Assembly (NCBI GenBank): GCA_937898445.1
Contig: CALEJY010000004.1
Coordinates: forward strand, 1-29,221
Source of the DNA: an uncultured Candidatus Melainabacteria bacterium
GTDB taxonomy: Bacteria; Cyanobacteriota; Vampirovibrionia; Gastranaerophilales; Gastranaerophilaceae
Reading direction: 5' to 3'
DNA: 29,221 nucleotides
Positions within the stretch are counted from its first letter, which is position 1, and each line of letters starts with the position of its first letter. Below, one piece after another: positions 16,001 to 22,916 of this stretch. The notes under the pieces are model-generated. The model was given only the letters and a program-made list of their open reading frames with translations, searched no databases and was not told where the DNA came from. The position numbers were made by a program, and so were the translations under genes.

Positions 16001-16081
16001 TATTTATATGGATTTGTCCCTAAAAGAAGAAAAAAAAGTAATACCGTTGATTTTTATATTACAGATTTTGAGGTAGCATAA
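13007..16081 (+). CDS. dnaE: DNA polymerase III alpha subunit (C-family) with PHP domain
   Basis: Main replicative polymerase. The PHP domain is N-terminal (YHNYHKHSHKG at residues 2-12, STEHGF, VGCEFYYV, TTACIAG, ANDSHY). Polymerase motifs: TGRGSA (about 358-363) and LPDIDLN (403-409), whose two aspartates D405 and D407 are the metal ligands, then IRPGF and YQESIMKYL, and the AFNSAHSLSYTYDSLFGAYLKSHYPLEYY segment split by the usual turn. PDIDLN matches PolC rather than typical DnaE (PDFDVD or PDIDID), yet no DnaQ-type exonuclease insertion is present, and the PHP-first order is DnaE-like. At 1024 aa it is compact. Proofreading could come from the PHP domain or the host. Confidence 0.9.
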   Translation: MYHNYHKHSHKGNIGVQDSTTKAQDYINRAIELGHTTVFSTEHGFHGDIFELKDLIDRKNKELDDDKKLKMIVGCEFYYVDDISEKERYNNHLVIIALNDNGYRQINEAVTIAYREGFYYRPRIDKEILFKIFNPKDVIVTTACIAGILSREDSKEIIKEFHNHFKNHFFLEVQNHNEDKQKTINKLAIKYRDEFGIKLIHANDSHYIYPQDSYYRDMYLKGKGINYPDESTFILDYPSEETIVERYKIQGILSDELIKESLDSTLIFDEAEEITIINYEIKLPSISKNPKQEFEDILDKEWKKELAIIDKNRIEEYVEAIEFEKNIVHETNMEDYFIIDYKIVERAINKYGGYLTKTGRGSAVSFYINRLFGFTEVDRLKAPVPLYPTRFMSKTRILQTKSLPDIDLNVIDQEPFIKATEDLLGKENCAWMLSYKPLQDSSAFRLWCKALGMENDDYNEIAKKLDDYRDDKEWADIIEESKHFIGVVESVSPSPCSMLLYDKPVAKEIGIIRTKEGYCCLLDKNYCDKYKYLKNDYLIVNVWEIIKSTCDLVGIKVPTINELEEMLDDKTWEIYEKGLTCTINQADSEWATELVSKYKPKTVAELCAFIAGIRPGFASLLNNFIERKPYSTGVEELDELLKESYHYMMYQESIMKYLVWLGIPEDETYGIIKKISKKNFTQEEIDNLKQVLLKNWIAHINEEKGFSNTWQVIEDAVRYAFNSAHSLSYTYDSLFGAYLKSHYPLEYYTVALNKYENDKNRTPRLINECKQFGIKLQSPKFGYSKAEYFFNKETNAIYKGVGSIKYLNEQKANFLYELSQSKKYETFTDILYDAKEIDNRCLEILIKLGYFSEFGGINKLLKIFKLYKKKGNKKTMSKTKDIELYVTYKEIAEKNALKKTAKILTMNYRSFIRDVELFLEDTKDDIIQLIKDEIKYTGGFNAIPYTQMDKNACFISELKIFKYNVEIELFCFYSGNIKIFKMNKQLYNQCPFVVGEVLYLYGFVPKRRKKSNTVDFYITDFEVA

Positions 16082-16109
16082 ATATAAATAAGAAAGAGTT
16101 GATAATTAT

Positions 16110-17990
16110 ATGAACAAATTAGTATGTAAAGTTTGTGGAAGAGAATTGAAACATAAAAATAAAAAAATGTTATGTGATAAACATTTAAATGAATATAATG
16201 AGTTTGGGTTTTGTATAACAACAAGTGATAGAATGGAAAATGAACCCAATGAAATTAGAATCCACAATGATTATGCAGAAATTGTTCTATACGACATTTA
16301 TCAAGAGGAGATAGAGGAAAAAATTTTAATAGATGTAGAAGATGTAGATATAGTAAAAGATATTGTTTGGAAAAAGGTAGGGAAACATATAGTTGGTTCT
16401 ACCGATAGATATACTTTTGATTTACCTAGTCTTTTAATTGATAGTGATAATAAAATTGAATATGTCAATGGAGATGTATTGGATAATAGAAAAGAAAATT
16501 TATCTATAATAGAAAAGAAAAAATTTAAACATCACTTTGCTAATAATAAAAAATACAAAAATAAAGTAGTTATAACCTCTTTAGGTGGTTCAACAGAAGA
16601 TGTTACAGGTTCGTGCTTTGCTATTGATTATCCATTGGATAATGGAGGAAGAGACCTGATCCTATTAGAGTGTGGGAGTATACAGACAAATAGAATGGTA
16701 GAAGATTTTAATGCTAATAAAAAAATGATAGAAAATATACCATTTAATTTAGCAAGCAATATATTTGTTTGCCATGCCCACCAAGACCATTTAGGTAATA
16801 TTCCTAGTGGAGTAACAAGAGGATTTAATGGTAATGTAGTTACAACATATGAAACTTCGCAATTATTAAAACCTATGCTAGTTGATTCAGCTTTTATCCA
16901 AAGAAGAAATGTAATGAGCATGAACAATAAAGGTAAAAAATATGAAATGTTATATGATGAATCTGATGTTTTTAGGATTTTAGATAAAGTTAAAATATAT
17001 GACAAAGAAGTTATTCACAAAATCAATTCTAATTTATCTTTTAGATTTGTTTCTAATAATCATTGTTTTGGTAGTACTTCTTTAGAAATATTTATAAAAA
17101 AACCAAGTGGTAGAATAGTAAAAATATTTTATTCATCTGATTTGGGTTCTAGCTACAATCAACAATATAAACCTTATTGTGATGAAAGAAGAAATGTTCC
17201 TAAAGCAAATATCGCAATTTTTGAAAGTACTTATGGAGACAGAGGATTTTCAAAAAAAGATGTAGAAAAAGATGTAGAAGGATTACTTAATAAAATAAGA
17301 GAAGTAACTTATAAAGGCAATAGAGTGCTTATTCCTTGTTTTAGTTTTGATAGAAGCCAAGCTATAATGGATTTATTATATCATACTTTTAAAAACGAAG
17401 AAGAATTTAAAAATATTAAGGTTATAGTAGATTCAAGATTGACTAATGAAATAAATAAGGTTTACGAAAATACACTACAAGGAGAATTATTAGACCGTTG
17501 GAGAGAAGTAATGTCTTGGGATAACTTTACTTTTATTGATGAATATAAAAAAACAGAATTAATAGCAAGACAAACAAAAAGCCCTTGTGTTATAATTTCT
17601 TCTTCAGGTATGTTGGCAGGTGGTCATTCAGTTGCATATGCTAAACATATATTACCTAGAAAGCAAGATTGCATATGTTTTATAGGATATTGTTCTGAAA
17701 GAACTCTAGGAGGCAAAATTCAAAGAGGTGCTAAGTCTGTAACAATAGAAAATAAAAGTACTCCTATAAAATGTGAAGTTAACATATATAATAGTTTTAC
17801 AGGTCATATACAAAGAAAAGAGTTGATTTCTTATATGAAAGGCATTAATTGTAGTAGAATTTTAATACATCATGGTTCAGAAGATGCGAAAGCTCAATTA
17901 AAATTTACAGCAGAAGAAGAATTTTTATTTAGCGGAATAAGTAAAAAGATAGGAATCATTAATAAAAAGAATAACTATTTTGTTATTTAA
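16110..17990 (+). CDS. MBL-fold beta-CASP nuclease with degenerate HNH-endonuclease-like N-terminus
   Basis: Residues about 150-620 are a metallo-beta-lactamase/beta-CASP RNA-processing type nuclease: HAHQDHLG (H222, H224, D226, H227), NNHCFGS (H318), SSDLG (D344), beta-CASP motif A ESTYGD (E372), IPCFSFDRSQ, motif B around H506 (SGMLAGGHS), motif C FTGHIQ (H566) and IHHG. Closest in style to the CPSF73/RNase J superfamily. Residues 1-30 form a CxxC/CxxxH zinc knuckle (CKVCGREL...CDKH). Residues about 65-135 follow the phage HNH pattern (LIDVEDVDIVKDIVW, then YVNGDVLDNRKENL), but the expected His residues are replaced: LHR by L105-P106-S107 and DH by E117-Y118. The nuclease part looks active and the HNH part inactive, perhaps kept for binding. 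Confidence 0.85.
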   Translation: MNKLVCKVCGRELKHKNKKMLCDKHLNEYNEFGFCITTSDRMENEPNEIRIHNDYAEIVLYDIYQEEIEEKILIDVEDVDIVKDIVWKKVGKHIVGSTDRYTFDLPSLLIDSDNKIEYVNGDVLDNRKENLSIIEKKKFKHHFANNKKYKNKVVITSLGGSTEDVTGSCFAIDYPLDNGGRDLILLECGSIQTNRMVEDFNANKKMIENIPFNLASNIFVCHAHQDHLGNIPSGVTRGFNGNVVTTYETSQLLKPMLVDSAFIQRRNVMSMNNKGKKYEMLYDESDVFRILDKVKIYDKEVIHKINSNLSFRFVSNNHCFGSTSLEIFIKKPSGRIVKIFYSSDLGSSYNQQYKPYCDERRNVPKANIAIFESTYGDRGFSKKDVEKDVEGLLNKIREVTYKGNRVLIPCFSFDRSQAIMDLLYHTFKNEEEFKNIKVIVDSRLTNEINKVYENTLQGELLDRWREVMSWDNFTFIDEYKKTELIARQTKSPCVIISSSGMLAGGHSVAYAKHILPRKQDCICFIGYCSERTLGGKIQRGAKSVTIENKSTPIKCEVNIYNSFTGHIQRKELISYMKGINCSRILIHHGSEDAKAQLKFTAEEEFLFSGISKKIGIINKKNNYFVI

Positions 17991-17991
17991 G

Positions 17992-18014
17992 TTAGCAACA
18001 ATATTATATTAAAT
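17992..18014 (+). promoter_or_regulatory. Decayed promoter element upstream of the Trm1-like methyltransferase gene
   Basis: GTTAGCAACAATATTATATTAAATGG matches the cassette through the spacer, but the -10 position reads GGTAAG and runs into the ribosome binding site AAGGAG. Confidence 0.42.
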
Positions 18015-18031
18015 GGTAAGAAGGAGATAGC

Positions 18032-18781
18032 ATGGATATACCAAAGATGCCTAATAAATATAAAGGTAAAGAAAGAATTGCGCACCACAAGGATTACGAT
18101 TTAAAAAGTAGAGACTGGACTAGAGAAGAAGAGGATTGGTTATGGAATTTATATAAAAAAGGTTACACAATTAAACAATGTGCTTTTTCTTTAGATAGAG
18201 GAGAGGTAGCTACAGGAATAAAATTAAAAAGACTTAAAAAAAGATATAATGAATATAATGAAACACATCTTAAAGACAAATATGAAAGCAATTTAGAATT
18301 TATTAATTTGTTAGGTAAAAATGTGACTGTTTTAGATGTGTTTTGCGGTGTATATTCATATTATGAAAAAAGAAAATTTAATGTCGTGACTAATGATAAA
18401 GATAAAAAAATAGATGCCATGTACCATATGGATGCAGATAAATTTTTAGATTTTATAATCTCTAAAGGAGATAGATTTGACATTGTAGACTTAGACCCTT
18501 TTGGAGCGAGTATAACATATTTAGAAAAAGCATTAAAAATAGCAGATAAAGGATTAATAATGACATTAGGAGAATTAGGACATAGACGTTGGAAAAGACT
18601 AGATTTTATAGGTAAGCATTACCCCAATATAACTAAAGTAGAAGATATAACAATAGATAATATGATAGAACATATTATTAATCATGCTAAAGAATTAGGG
18701 TATACTTTAGAGGTTGTTATAAAAAAAGATTGGGGTAATATAGGTAGAGTTTATTTTAAAATTATTGGTAAAAATAGTTGA
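18032..18781 (+). CDS. SAM-dependent methyltransferase (Trm1-like DPFG motif) with N-terminal Myb/SANT-like domain
   Basis: Residues about 26-75 (RDWTREEEDWLWNLYKKGYT, a second helix, then KLKRLKKRY) resemble a Myb/SANT-type helical DNA-binding domain with spaced Trp. The C-terminal part is a class I methyltransferase: SAM-binding VTVLDVFCGVYSYYE (about 98-112), acidic VTNDKD at the end of strand 2, and motif IV FDIVDLDPFGAS (D155-P156-F157-G158). DPFG followed by ITYLEKAL is characteristic of Trm1 tRNA (guanine-26) dimethyltransferases rather than of DNA methylases (NPPY or PCQ). The usual Trm1 length is about 350-400 aa, so the core here is reduced. Substrate (tRNA, rRNA or DNA) is unresolved; the helical domain favours DNA. 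Confidence 0.68.
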   Translation: MDIPKMPNKYKGKERIAHHKDYDLKSRDWTREEEDWLWNLYKKGYTIKQCAFSLDRGEVATGIKLKRLKKRYNEYNETHLKDKYESNLEFINLLGKNVTVLDVFCGVYSYYEKRKFNVVTNDKDKKIDAMYHMDADKFLDFIISKGDRFDIVDLDPFGASITYLEKALKIADKGLIMTLGELGHRRWKRLDFIGKHYPNITKVEDITIDNMIEHIINHAKELGYTLEVVIKKDWGNIGRVYFKIIGKNS

Positions 18782-18806
18782 CAACACTATTAAAAAAGAG
18801 TATAAT
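18778..18806 (+). promoter_or_regulatory. Promoter cassette P4 (ribonucleotide reductase unit)
   Basis: TTGACA 18778-18783, 17 bp, TATAAT 18801-18806, leader ATAACTATAGAAAGG. The -35 overlaps the stop codon (18779-18781) of the preceding methyltransferase gene. Drives the coiled-coil gene and nrdD. Confidence 0.88.
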
Positions 18807-18829
18807 ATAACTATAGAAAGGATGATAAT

Positions 18830-19090
18830 ATGAACGGACTTTCAAGAGAACAATTATTAGAAAAACTTAATGATTTATATGTTACATTGGACGAATATGA
18901 AGAAATGGAAAAAGATTATATAGATTTAAAAGAAGATATGAAGTTTTTAGAAAAAGAACACAATGAATTAGAAGGAAAATATGATGATTTAAAATGGGAT
19001 TATGATAGACTACAAGAAAATTATGATGAGCTACAAGAAAATTATTATATCCTAGAAAGAGAATGTGATGAATTAAGGGAAAAAATATGA
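18830..19090 (+). CDS. Short coiled-coil protein, 86 aa
   Basis: Almost entirely heptad-patterned: hydrophobic residues (L, Y, I, F) at a/d positions over residues about 8-84 with Glu/Lys/Asp elsewhere, including near-repeats YDRLQENYDELQENYYIL. Predicted to form a parallel coiled-coil dimer or trimer. Strong promoter and ribosome binding site (AAAGGATGAT). Its TGA overlaps the nrdD start by 4 nt (ATGA), so both are translated together. No known partner; a role as a small spacer or regulator of the reductase is speculation from linkage. Confidence 0.68.
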   Translation: MNGLSREQLLEKLNDLYVTLDEYEEMEKDYIDLKEDMKFLEKEHNELEGKYDDLKWDYDRLQENYDELQENYYILERECDELREKI

Positions 19091-21261
19091 GAATAAAATC
19101 TAAAATAACTAAAATAAATAGAAAGGAAATGAAGCTATCAATGTTTGTAATTAAAAGAAATGGTTCTATTGAAGAATTTGATAAAGAAAAGATCAGGGTG
19201 GCAATAAGGAAAGCATTAGTTGAAACAAAAGAATGTGATGATTCTCAAATAGTAGCAACTGATGTTTGCGAAGAAATTGATGAAGTATATATAGATATAG
19301 AAGATATACAAGATTTAGTTGAATTTAAACTTATGGAAAGAGGTTTAAAGAATACTGCTAAAGCTTACATACTTTATAGGGCAGAAAGAAATAGAATAAG
19401 AAACCAACATCCTTTAGACGAAAGTGTTCTAGGGTTAATAAATTATACTAACAAAGAAGTTCTTACAGAGAATTCAAATAAACAGGGACAAATAGTTAGT
19501 ACTCAAAGAGATTTGATTGCAGGTGAAATAAGTAAATACATAGCAAAAACACAAATGATACCTCAAGATATAGTAAAAGCACACGATGAAGGCATTATAC
19601 ATATCCATGATTTAGATTATTATATTCAAAGTATAAGCAATTGTGAGTTAGTTCCTTTAGATAAAATGTTCGAACAAGGAACAGTTATAAATAAAAAATT
19701 AATAAGAACCCCTAAGTCTTTAAGGACTGCAAGCACATTGGCGACACAAATAGCAACACAAATTAGTTCTTTTACATATGGAGGACAAACAATGAGTTTG
19801 TCCCATTTAGCACCATATGTAAGGGTTAGTGAAAACAAAATAAGACAAGAAGTTGTTGAAGAAATGGCATTAGTTGGTGTTCGTTTGAAAGAAGAAGAAC
19901 TCGAAACATTGGTAAAAAAAAGATTAAAAAAAGAAATTAAAGATAGTGTTCAGACTTTTAATTATCAGATATCTACAATGAATTCTACTAATGGGCAATC
20001 TCCGTTTATATCTCTTTGTATGTATTTAAATGAAAATCCTGAATATAAAAAAGAAACCGCTATGTTAATTGAAGAATTTTTAAATCAAAGAATAGAAGGT
20101 ATGGAAAATGAGTTTGGGGTTAAAAGTACTCCTACTTTTCCTAAGCTGTTATTCTTTTTAGATGAAGATAATATGTACCCCGATTCTGAATATTACTATC
20201 TAAAACAATTAGCAATTAAATCTACTTCATTAAGAATGGCTCCGGATTATATTTCTGTAAAAAAAATGAAAGAAAAATACGGATATGCCTTCCCATGTAT
20301 GGGTTGTCGCTCATTTTTATCTCCTATATTAGATGAAGAAGGAAATCCATTTTTCTATGGAAGAGGAAATGTAGGAGTTCAAACAATAAATTTACCATAT
20401 ATTGCAATACTTTCTAATAAAGACATAATAAAATTTTGGGAAATATTAGATGAGAAATTAGATTTATGTAAAAGAATGGGAATATTAAGATACGATAAAT
20501 TTAAAGGAGTTAAAGCAAATGTTGCACCTATTTTATGGCAACATGGAGTATTTGCTAGATTAAATCCTAATGATGAAGTTCTTCCTATTATTAAAAAGAA
20601 TTTCACCGTATCTTTGGGTTATAGTGGTATATATGAAGCAGTTAAATATCTTACAGGAAAATCTCATACAACAAAAGAAGGCTATGAGTTAGCTATGCAA
20701 ATAATGGAACATTTAGAAAATAAAACTAAAGAATGGAAAAAAGAAACTGGTTTATTATTTGCTTTATATGGAAGTCCTCAAGAATCAACAGGTGGGTTAT
20801 TTGCTAATAAAATTAAAAAACAATTCGGAGAAATAAAAGATATAACAGACAAAGGATTCATTACTAATTCATATCATGTAGATGTTAGAGAAGAAATTAA
20901 TGCTTTTGATAAGTTAGAATTAGAGGGAACACTTCAAGACCACTCATTAGGTGGAGTAGTATCATATGTTGAAACCTATAATATGAGTAAAAATCTTAAA
21001 GCATTAGAACAACTTATTGATTTTATGTATATCCATAATATATATGCAGAAATAAATTTTGAATCTGATGTTTGTGGAAAATGTCATTATAATGGAGTTA
21101 TGGAATACGATCTGGATAATGATGTGTGGATATGCCCTCAATGTCATAATGATGACCAAAGCAAACTTTCTGTTGTAAGAAGAACTTGTGGTTATCTTGG
21201 AGAAAATCAATGGACAAAAGGCAGAGTTTTAGACATTTTAAATAGAGTAAAACATTTGTAA
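19087..21261 (+). CDS. nrdD: Anaerobic (class III) ribonucleoside-triphosphate reductase
   Basis: Makes dNTPs from NTPs with a glycyl radical, in oxygen-free conditions. Residues about 18-105 are an ATP-cone regulatory domain (FVIKRNGSIEEFDKEKI to the ILYRAERNRIR end). The catalytic barrel contains CMGCRSFL in the middle. The C-terminal zinc site has CGKC and CPQC pairs. The radical site RRTCGYLG places the glycine at G702, 22 residues from the end. At 724 aa it is full length. The annotated ATG overlaps the upstream stop; ATGs at 19129 or 19141 (MFVIKRNG) would match the usual ATP-cone start better, so the first 14-18 residues are uncertain. The activase NrdG follows after a hairpin. Confidence 0.94.
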   Translation: MRIKSKITKINRKEMKLSMFVIKRNGSIEEFDKEKIRVAIRKALVETKECDDSQIVATDVCEEIDEVYIDIEDIQDLVEFKLMERGLKNTAKAYILYRAERNRIRNQHPLDESVLGLINYTNKEVLTENSNKQGQIVSTQRDLIAGEISKYIAKTQMIPQDIVKAHDEGIIHIHDLDYYIQSISNCELVPLDKMFEQGTVINKKLIRTPKSLRTASTLATQIATQISSFTYGGQTMSLSHLAPYVRVSENKIRQEVVEEMALVGVRLKEEELETLVKKRLKKEIKDSVQTFNYQISTMNSTNGQSPFISLCMYLNENPEYKKETAMLIEEFLNQRIEGMENEFGVKSTPTFPKLLFFLDEDNMYPDSEYYYLKQLAIKSTSLRMAPDYISVKKMKEKYGYAFPCMGCRSFLSPILDEEGNPFFYGRGNVGVQTINLPYIAILSNKDIIKFWEILDEKLDLCKRMGILRYDKFKGVKANVAPILWQHGVFARLNPNDEVLPIIKKNFTVSLGYSGIYEAVKYLTGKSHTTKEGYELAMQIMEHLENKTKEWKKETGLLFALYGSPQESTGGLFANKIKKQFGEIKDITDKGFITNSYHVDVREEINAFDKLELEGTLQDHSLGGVVSYVETYNMSKNLKALEQLIDFMYIHNIYAEINFESDVCGKCHYNGVMEYDLDNDVWICPQCHNDDQSKLSVVRRTCGYLGENQWTKGRVLDILNRVKHL

Positions 21262-21267
21262 AAAAAT

Positions 21268-21289
21268 AGAGGAGGAAATCCTCCTCTTT
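21268..21289 (+). terminator. Hairpin between nrdD and nrdG (weak terminator or attenuator)
   Basis: Perfect 8-bp stem AGAGGAGG / CCTCCTCT with an AAAT loop, preceded by an A-run and followed by only TT then A. The short T-tail suggests partial termination, or an mRNA processing/stability element that lowers nrdG relative to nrdD. The stem's left arm is a perfect Shine-Dalgarno-like sequence sealed in the hairpin. Confidence 0.6.
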
Positions 21290-21303
21290 ATAAAGGTGAT
21301 TAT

Positions 21304-21807
21304 ATGAGATATGCAGACATAAAACCGAATGATTCGGTAAATGGAGAAGGAGTTTGTGTTTCTTTATTTGTTCAAGGATGTAATAATTTTTGTGAAGGCT
21401 GCTTTAATAAAGAAACATGGGATTTTAATGGTGGGAAACCTTTTGGTGGTAGAGAGTTACAATATATCAAGCGCTCATTAACTGCTAATAACATTAAAAG
21501 AAATTTTAGTGTATTAGGTGGTGAGCCTTTACATCCTAAAAATATAAAGGAAGTTAAAACCATAATTAATGAAATTAAAACATTTGATAATTCAATTATG
21601 GTTTATGTATGGACAGGATATTTATTTGAAGATTTATTAAATAAATATGGAAAAGGTATATTTAATAATATTGATGTTTTAATTGATGGGAAATTTGAAA
21701 TCACTAAAAAAGATTTAACTTTAAGGTTAAGAGGGTCATCTAATCAAAGAATTATAAACGTTCCAAAATCTATTAGTGAAGATAAAGTTATATTATTTAA
21801 GGTATAG
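21304..21807 (+). CDS. nrdG: Anaerobic ribonucleotide reductase activating enzyme (radical SAM)
   Basis: Generates the glycyl radical on NrdD using an iron-sulfur cluster and SAM. The radical-SAM ligands are C26, C30 and C33 (CNNFCEGC); VNGEGV near residue 12 and LGGEPL (about residues 71-76) are the SAM-binding segments expected for NrdG. At 167 aa the length is normal for a phage or bacterial NrdG (about 155-175). Start ATG follows AAAGGTGAT, 42 bp after the nrdD stop with the hairpin in between. A homing-endonuclease pseudogene begins directly after its stop codon. Confidence 0.93.
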   Translation: MRYADIKPNDSVNGEGVCVSLFVQGCNNFCEGCFNKETWDFNGGKPFGGRELQYIKRSLTANNIKRNFSVLGGEPLHPKNIKEVKTIINEIKTFDNSIMVYVWTGYLFEDLLNKYGKGIFNNIDVLIDGKFEITKKDLTLRLRGSSNQRIINVPKSISEDKVILFKV

Positions 21808-21808
21808 G

Positions 21809-22311
21809 CGAAAAACGATTAAAGAAATAAAAGGATATCCAAATTATTTTATAACAAAAGATGGTAGAGTTATATCTAAAATGAATAAAACTCCAAGAGA
21901 ACTATGTCAATGAGTAGATAGTACTGGATATAAACAAGTAATAATGTATAAAGATAAAAGAAGGCATTATAAAAGAGTTCATCAGTTAGTTGCAGATGCT
22001 TTTGTTGAAGGTAAATCAGAAGAAAGTTGTATGATTAATCATATTGATAGTAACAAGGTTAACGACAATTTTAAAAACTTATAATGGACTTCTAACAAAA
22101 AGAACACTCAACACACATATGATAATGGTTTATATAGGAGTACTTATAAATGTAAAGTAAAAGCAATTCATAAAATAACGGGAGAAGAATTTATTTTTAG
22201 GTCAATTCGTACTTGTGCTAAAGAATTAGGTTTAAATAGAAAAACATTGTCTGAAATATTAAAAAAAATAAAAATAATAACTATGATTATTATTTTGAAT
22301 ATATGGATTGA
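21809..22311 (+). pseudogene. Homing endonuclease pseudogene (NUMOD4-HNH-NUMOD1 type)
   Basis: In a single frame the sequence reads a NUMOD4-like start (IKEIKGYPNYFITKDGRVIS), a body GYKQVIMYKDKRRHYKRVHQ, an HNH core MINHIDSNKVNDNFKNL plus WTSNKKNTQH, and a C-terminal helix-turn-helix of NUMOD1 type (FIFRSIRTCAKELGLNRKTL). TGA at 21911 and TAA at 22082 interrupt it. Each is one substitution from the codon expected by family pattern (TGG, and GAA in the usual NLEW). A shift near the A-run at 22259-22275 moves the natural ending (YDYYFEYMD, stop 22309-22311) into another frame. No ATG start remains. It lies directly after nrdG, a known hunting ground for phage homing endonucleases. Confidence 0.88.
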
Positions 22312-22331
22312 AATTTAAAAGGAGTGATTTT

Positions 22332-22571
22332 ATGGTTTTATTATTTGTAGATAGCAAATATGAATATTTTAAAGAGTTAACAGGAGAACGTTGTTTCTTT
22401 AATTTTGATAAGGATGGAAGAATATTGTTACATTTCTTTAAAAGCGAAAAATATATTAAATTAAAAAAGAGTGGAGACCTAGTATATACAGGAGAATATG
22501 CGGTTTTAAGAGACGAAGATAGCATATTTATACTTAAAGATGCAAATAGTAACAACTTAGAAGGAGAATAA
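22332..22571 (+). CDS. Hypothetical protein, 79 aa
   Basis: The frame is open upstream, but ATG 22332 is preferred because it follows AAAGGAGTGAT. The product is beta-rich with a hydrophobic start (VLLFVDSKYEYF), charged LTGERCFFNFDKDGR, and a Lys/Glu-rich end. No motif recognised. It starts 21 bp after the pseudogene end, so the original homing-endonuclease insertion probably lay between nrdG and this gene. Confidence 0.66.
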   Translation: MVLLFVDSKYEYFKELTGERCFFNFDKDGRILLHFFKSEKYIKLKKSGDLVYTGEYAVLRDEDSIFILKDANSNNLEGE

Positions 22572-22573
22572 AT

Positions 22574-22912
22574 ATGTTTTATGATATAAGAAATATATTT
22601 TATGAAGCTACAGGAATAGATTTAAATGAATGGACTTTAGTTACAAAAATTAAAGCCAAAAGGATAAAAACACCTCAAACTTCTTCACCATTTCCTTTAA
22701 TAGAAATGACATTATGGACACATCCTATTCCAAAAGAAAGTATGGTTGTAATATGTGGCGAATTAGGTAGAATTGCAAGGAGACTATTGGCAAACGATGG
22801 TATAAATTGTACGATTCATAAAAATATGAAAAATTATATTGCAATAAATGTTTCTTGGGAATCTAATGTAAGGTTAGTTGAAATATTATACGAATTTGTT
22901 AAGAAAGGATGA
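22574..22912 (+). CDS. Hypothetical protein, 112 aa
   Basis: ATG follows GGAGAATAA from the end of the upstream gene (2-bp gap). The product is a mixed alpha/beta protein: helical first 20 residues (IRNIFYEATGIDLNEW), a basic loop (KIKAKRIKTP), then MTLWTHPIPKESMVVICGELG and a helix with Arg pair (GRIARRLL). The C-terminus is helical and ends in Lys. No known family recognised. Its TGA (22910-22912) is 4 bp before the guanylate kinase ATG, indicating coupled translation. Confidence 0.66.
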   Translation: MFYDIRNIFYEATGIDLNEWTLVTKIKAKRIKTPQTSSPFPLIEMTLWTHPIPKESMVVICGELGRIARRLLANDGINCTIHKNMKNYIAINVSWESNVRLVEILYEFVKKG

Positions 22913-22916
22913 TTTT

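Noticed and set aside
16110..16560. Separate homing endonuclease gene overlapping the beta-CASP gene
   Set aside because: The HNH-like part is in the same uninterrupted frame as the nuclease and has no stop or own ribosome binding site between the two parts.
19087..21807. Group I intron in nrdD or nrdG
   Set aside because: Both genes read as complete uninterrupted proteins; the endonuclease remnant lies outside them.
21911..22084. Possible recoding of TGA as Trp and readthrough of TAA in the sequence after nrdG
   Set aside because: TGA and TAA end many intact genes in this window (for example the primase and RecJ-like genes), and a frameshift also occurs at the end, so a pseudogene is the simpler reading.
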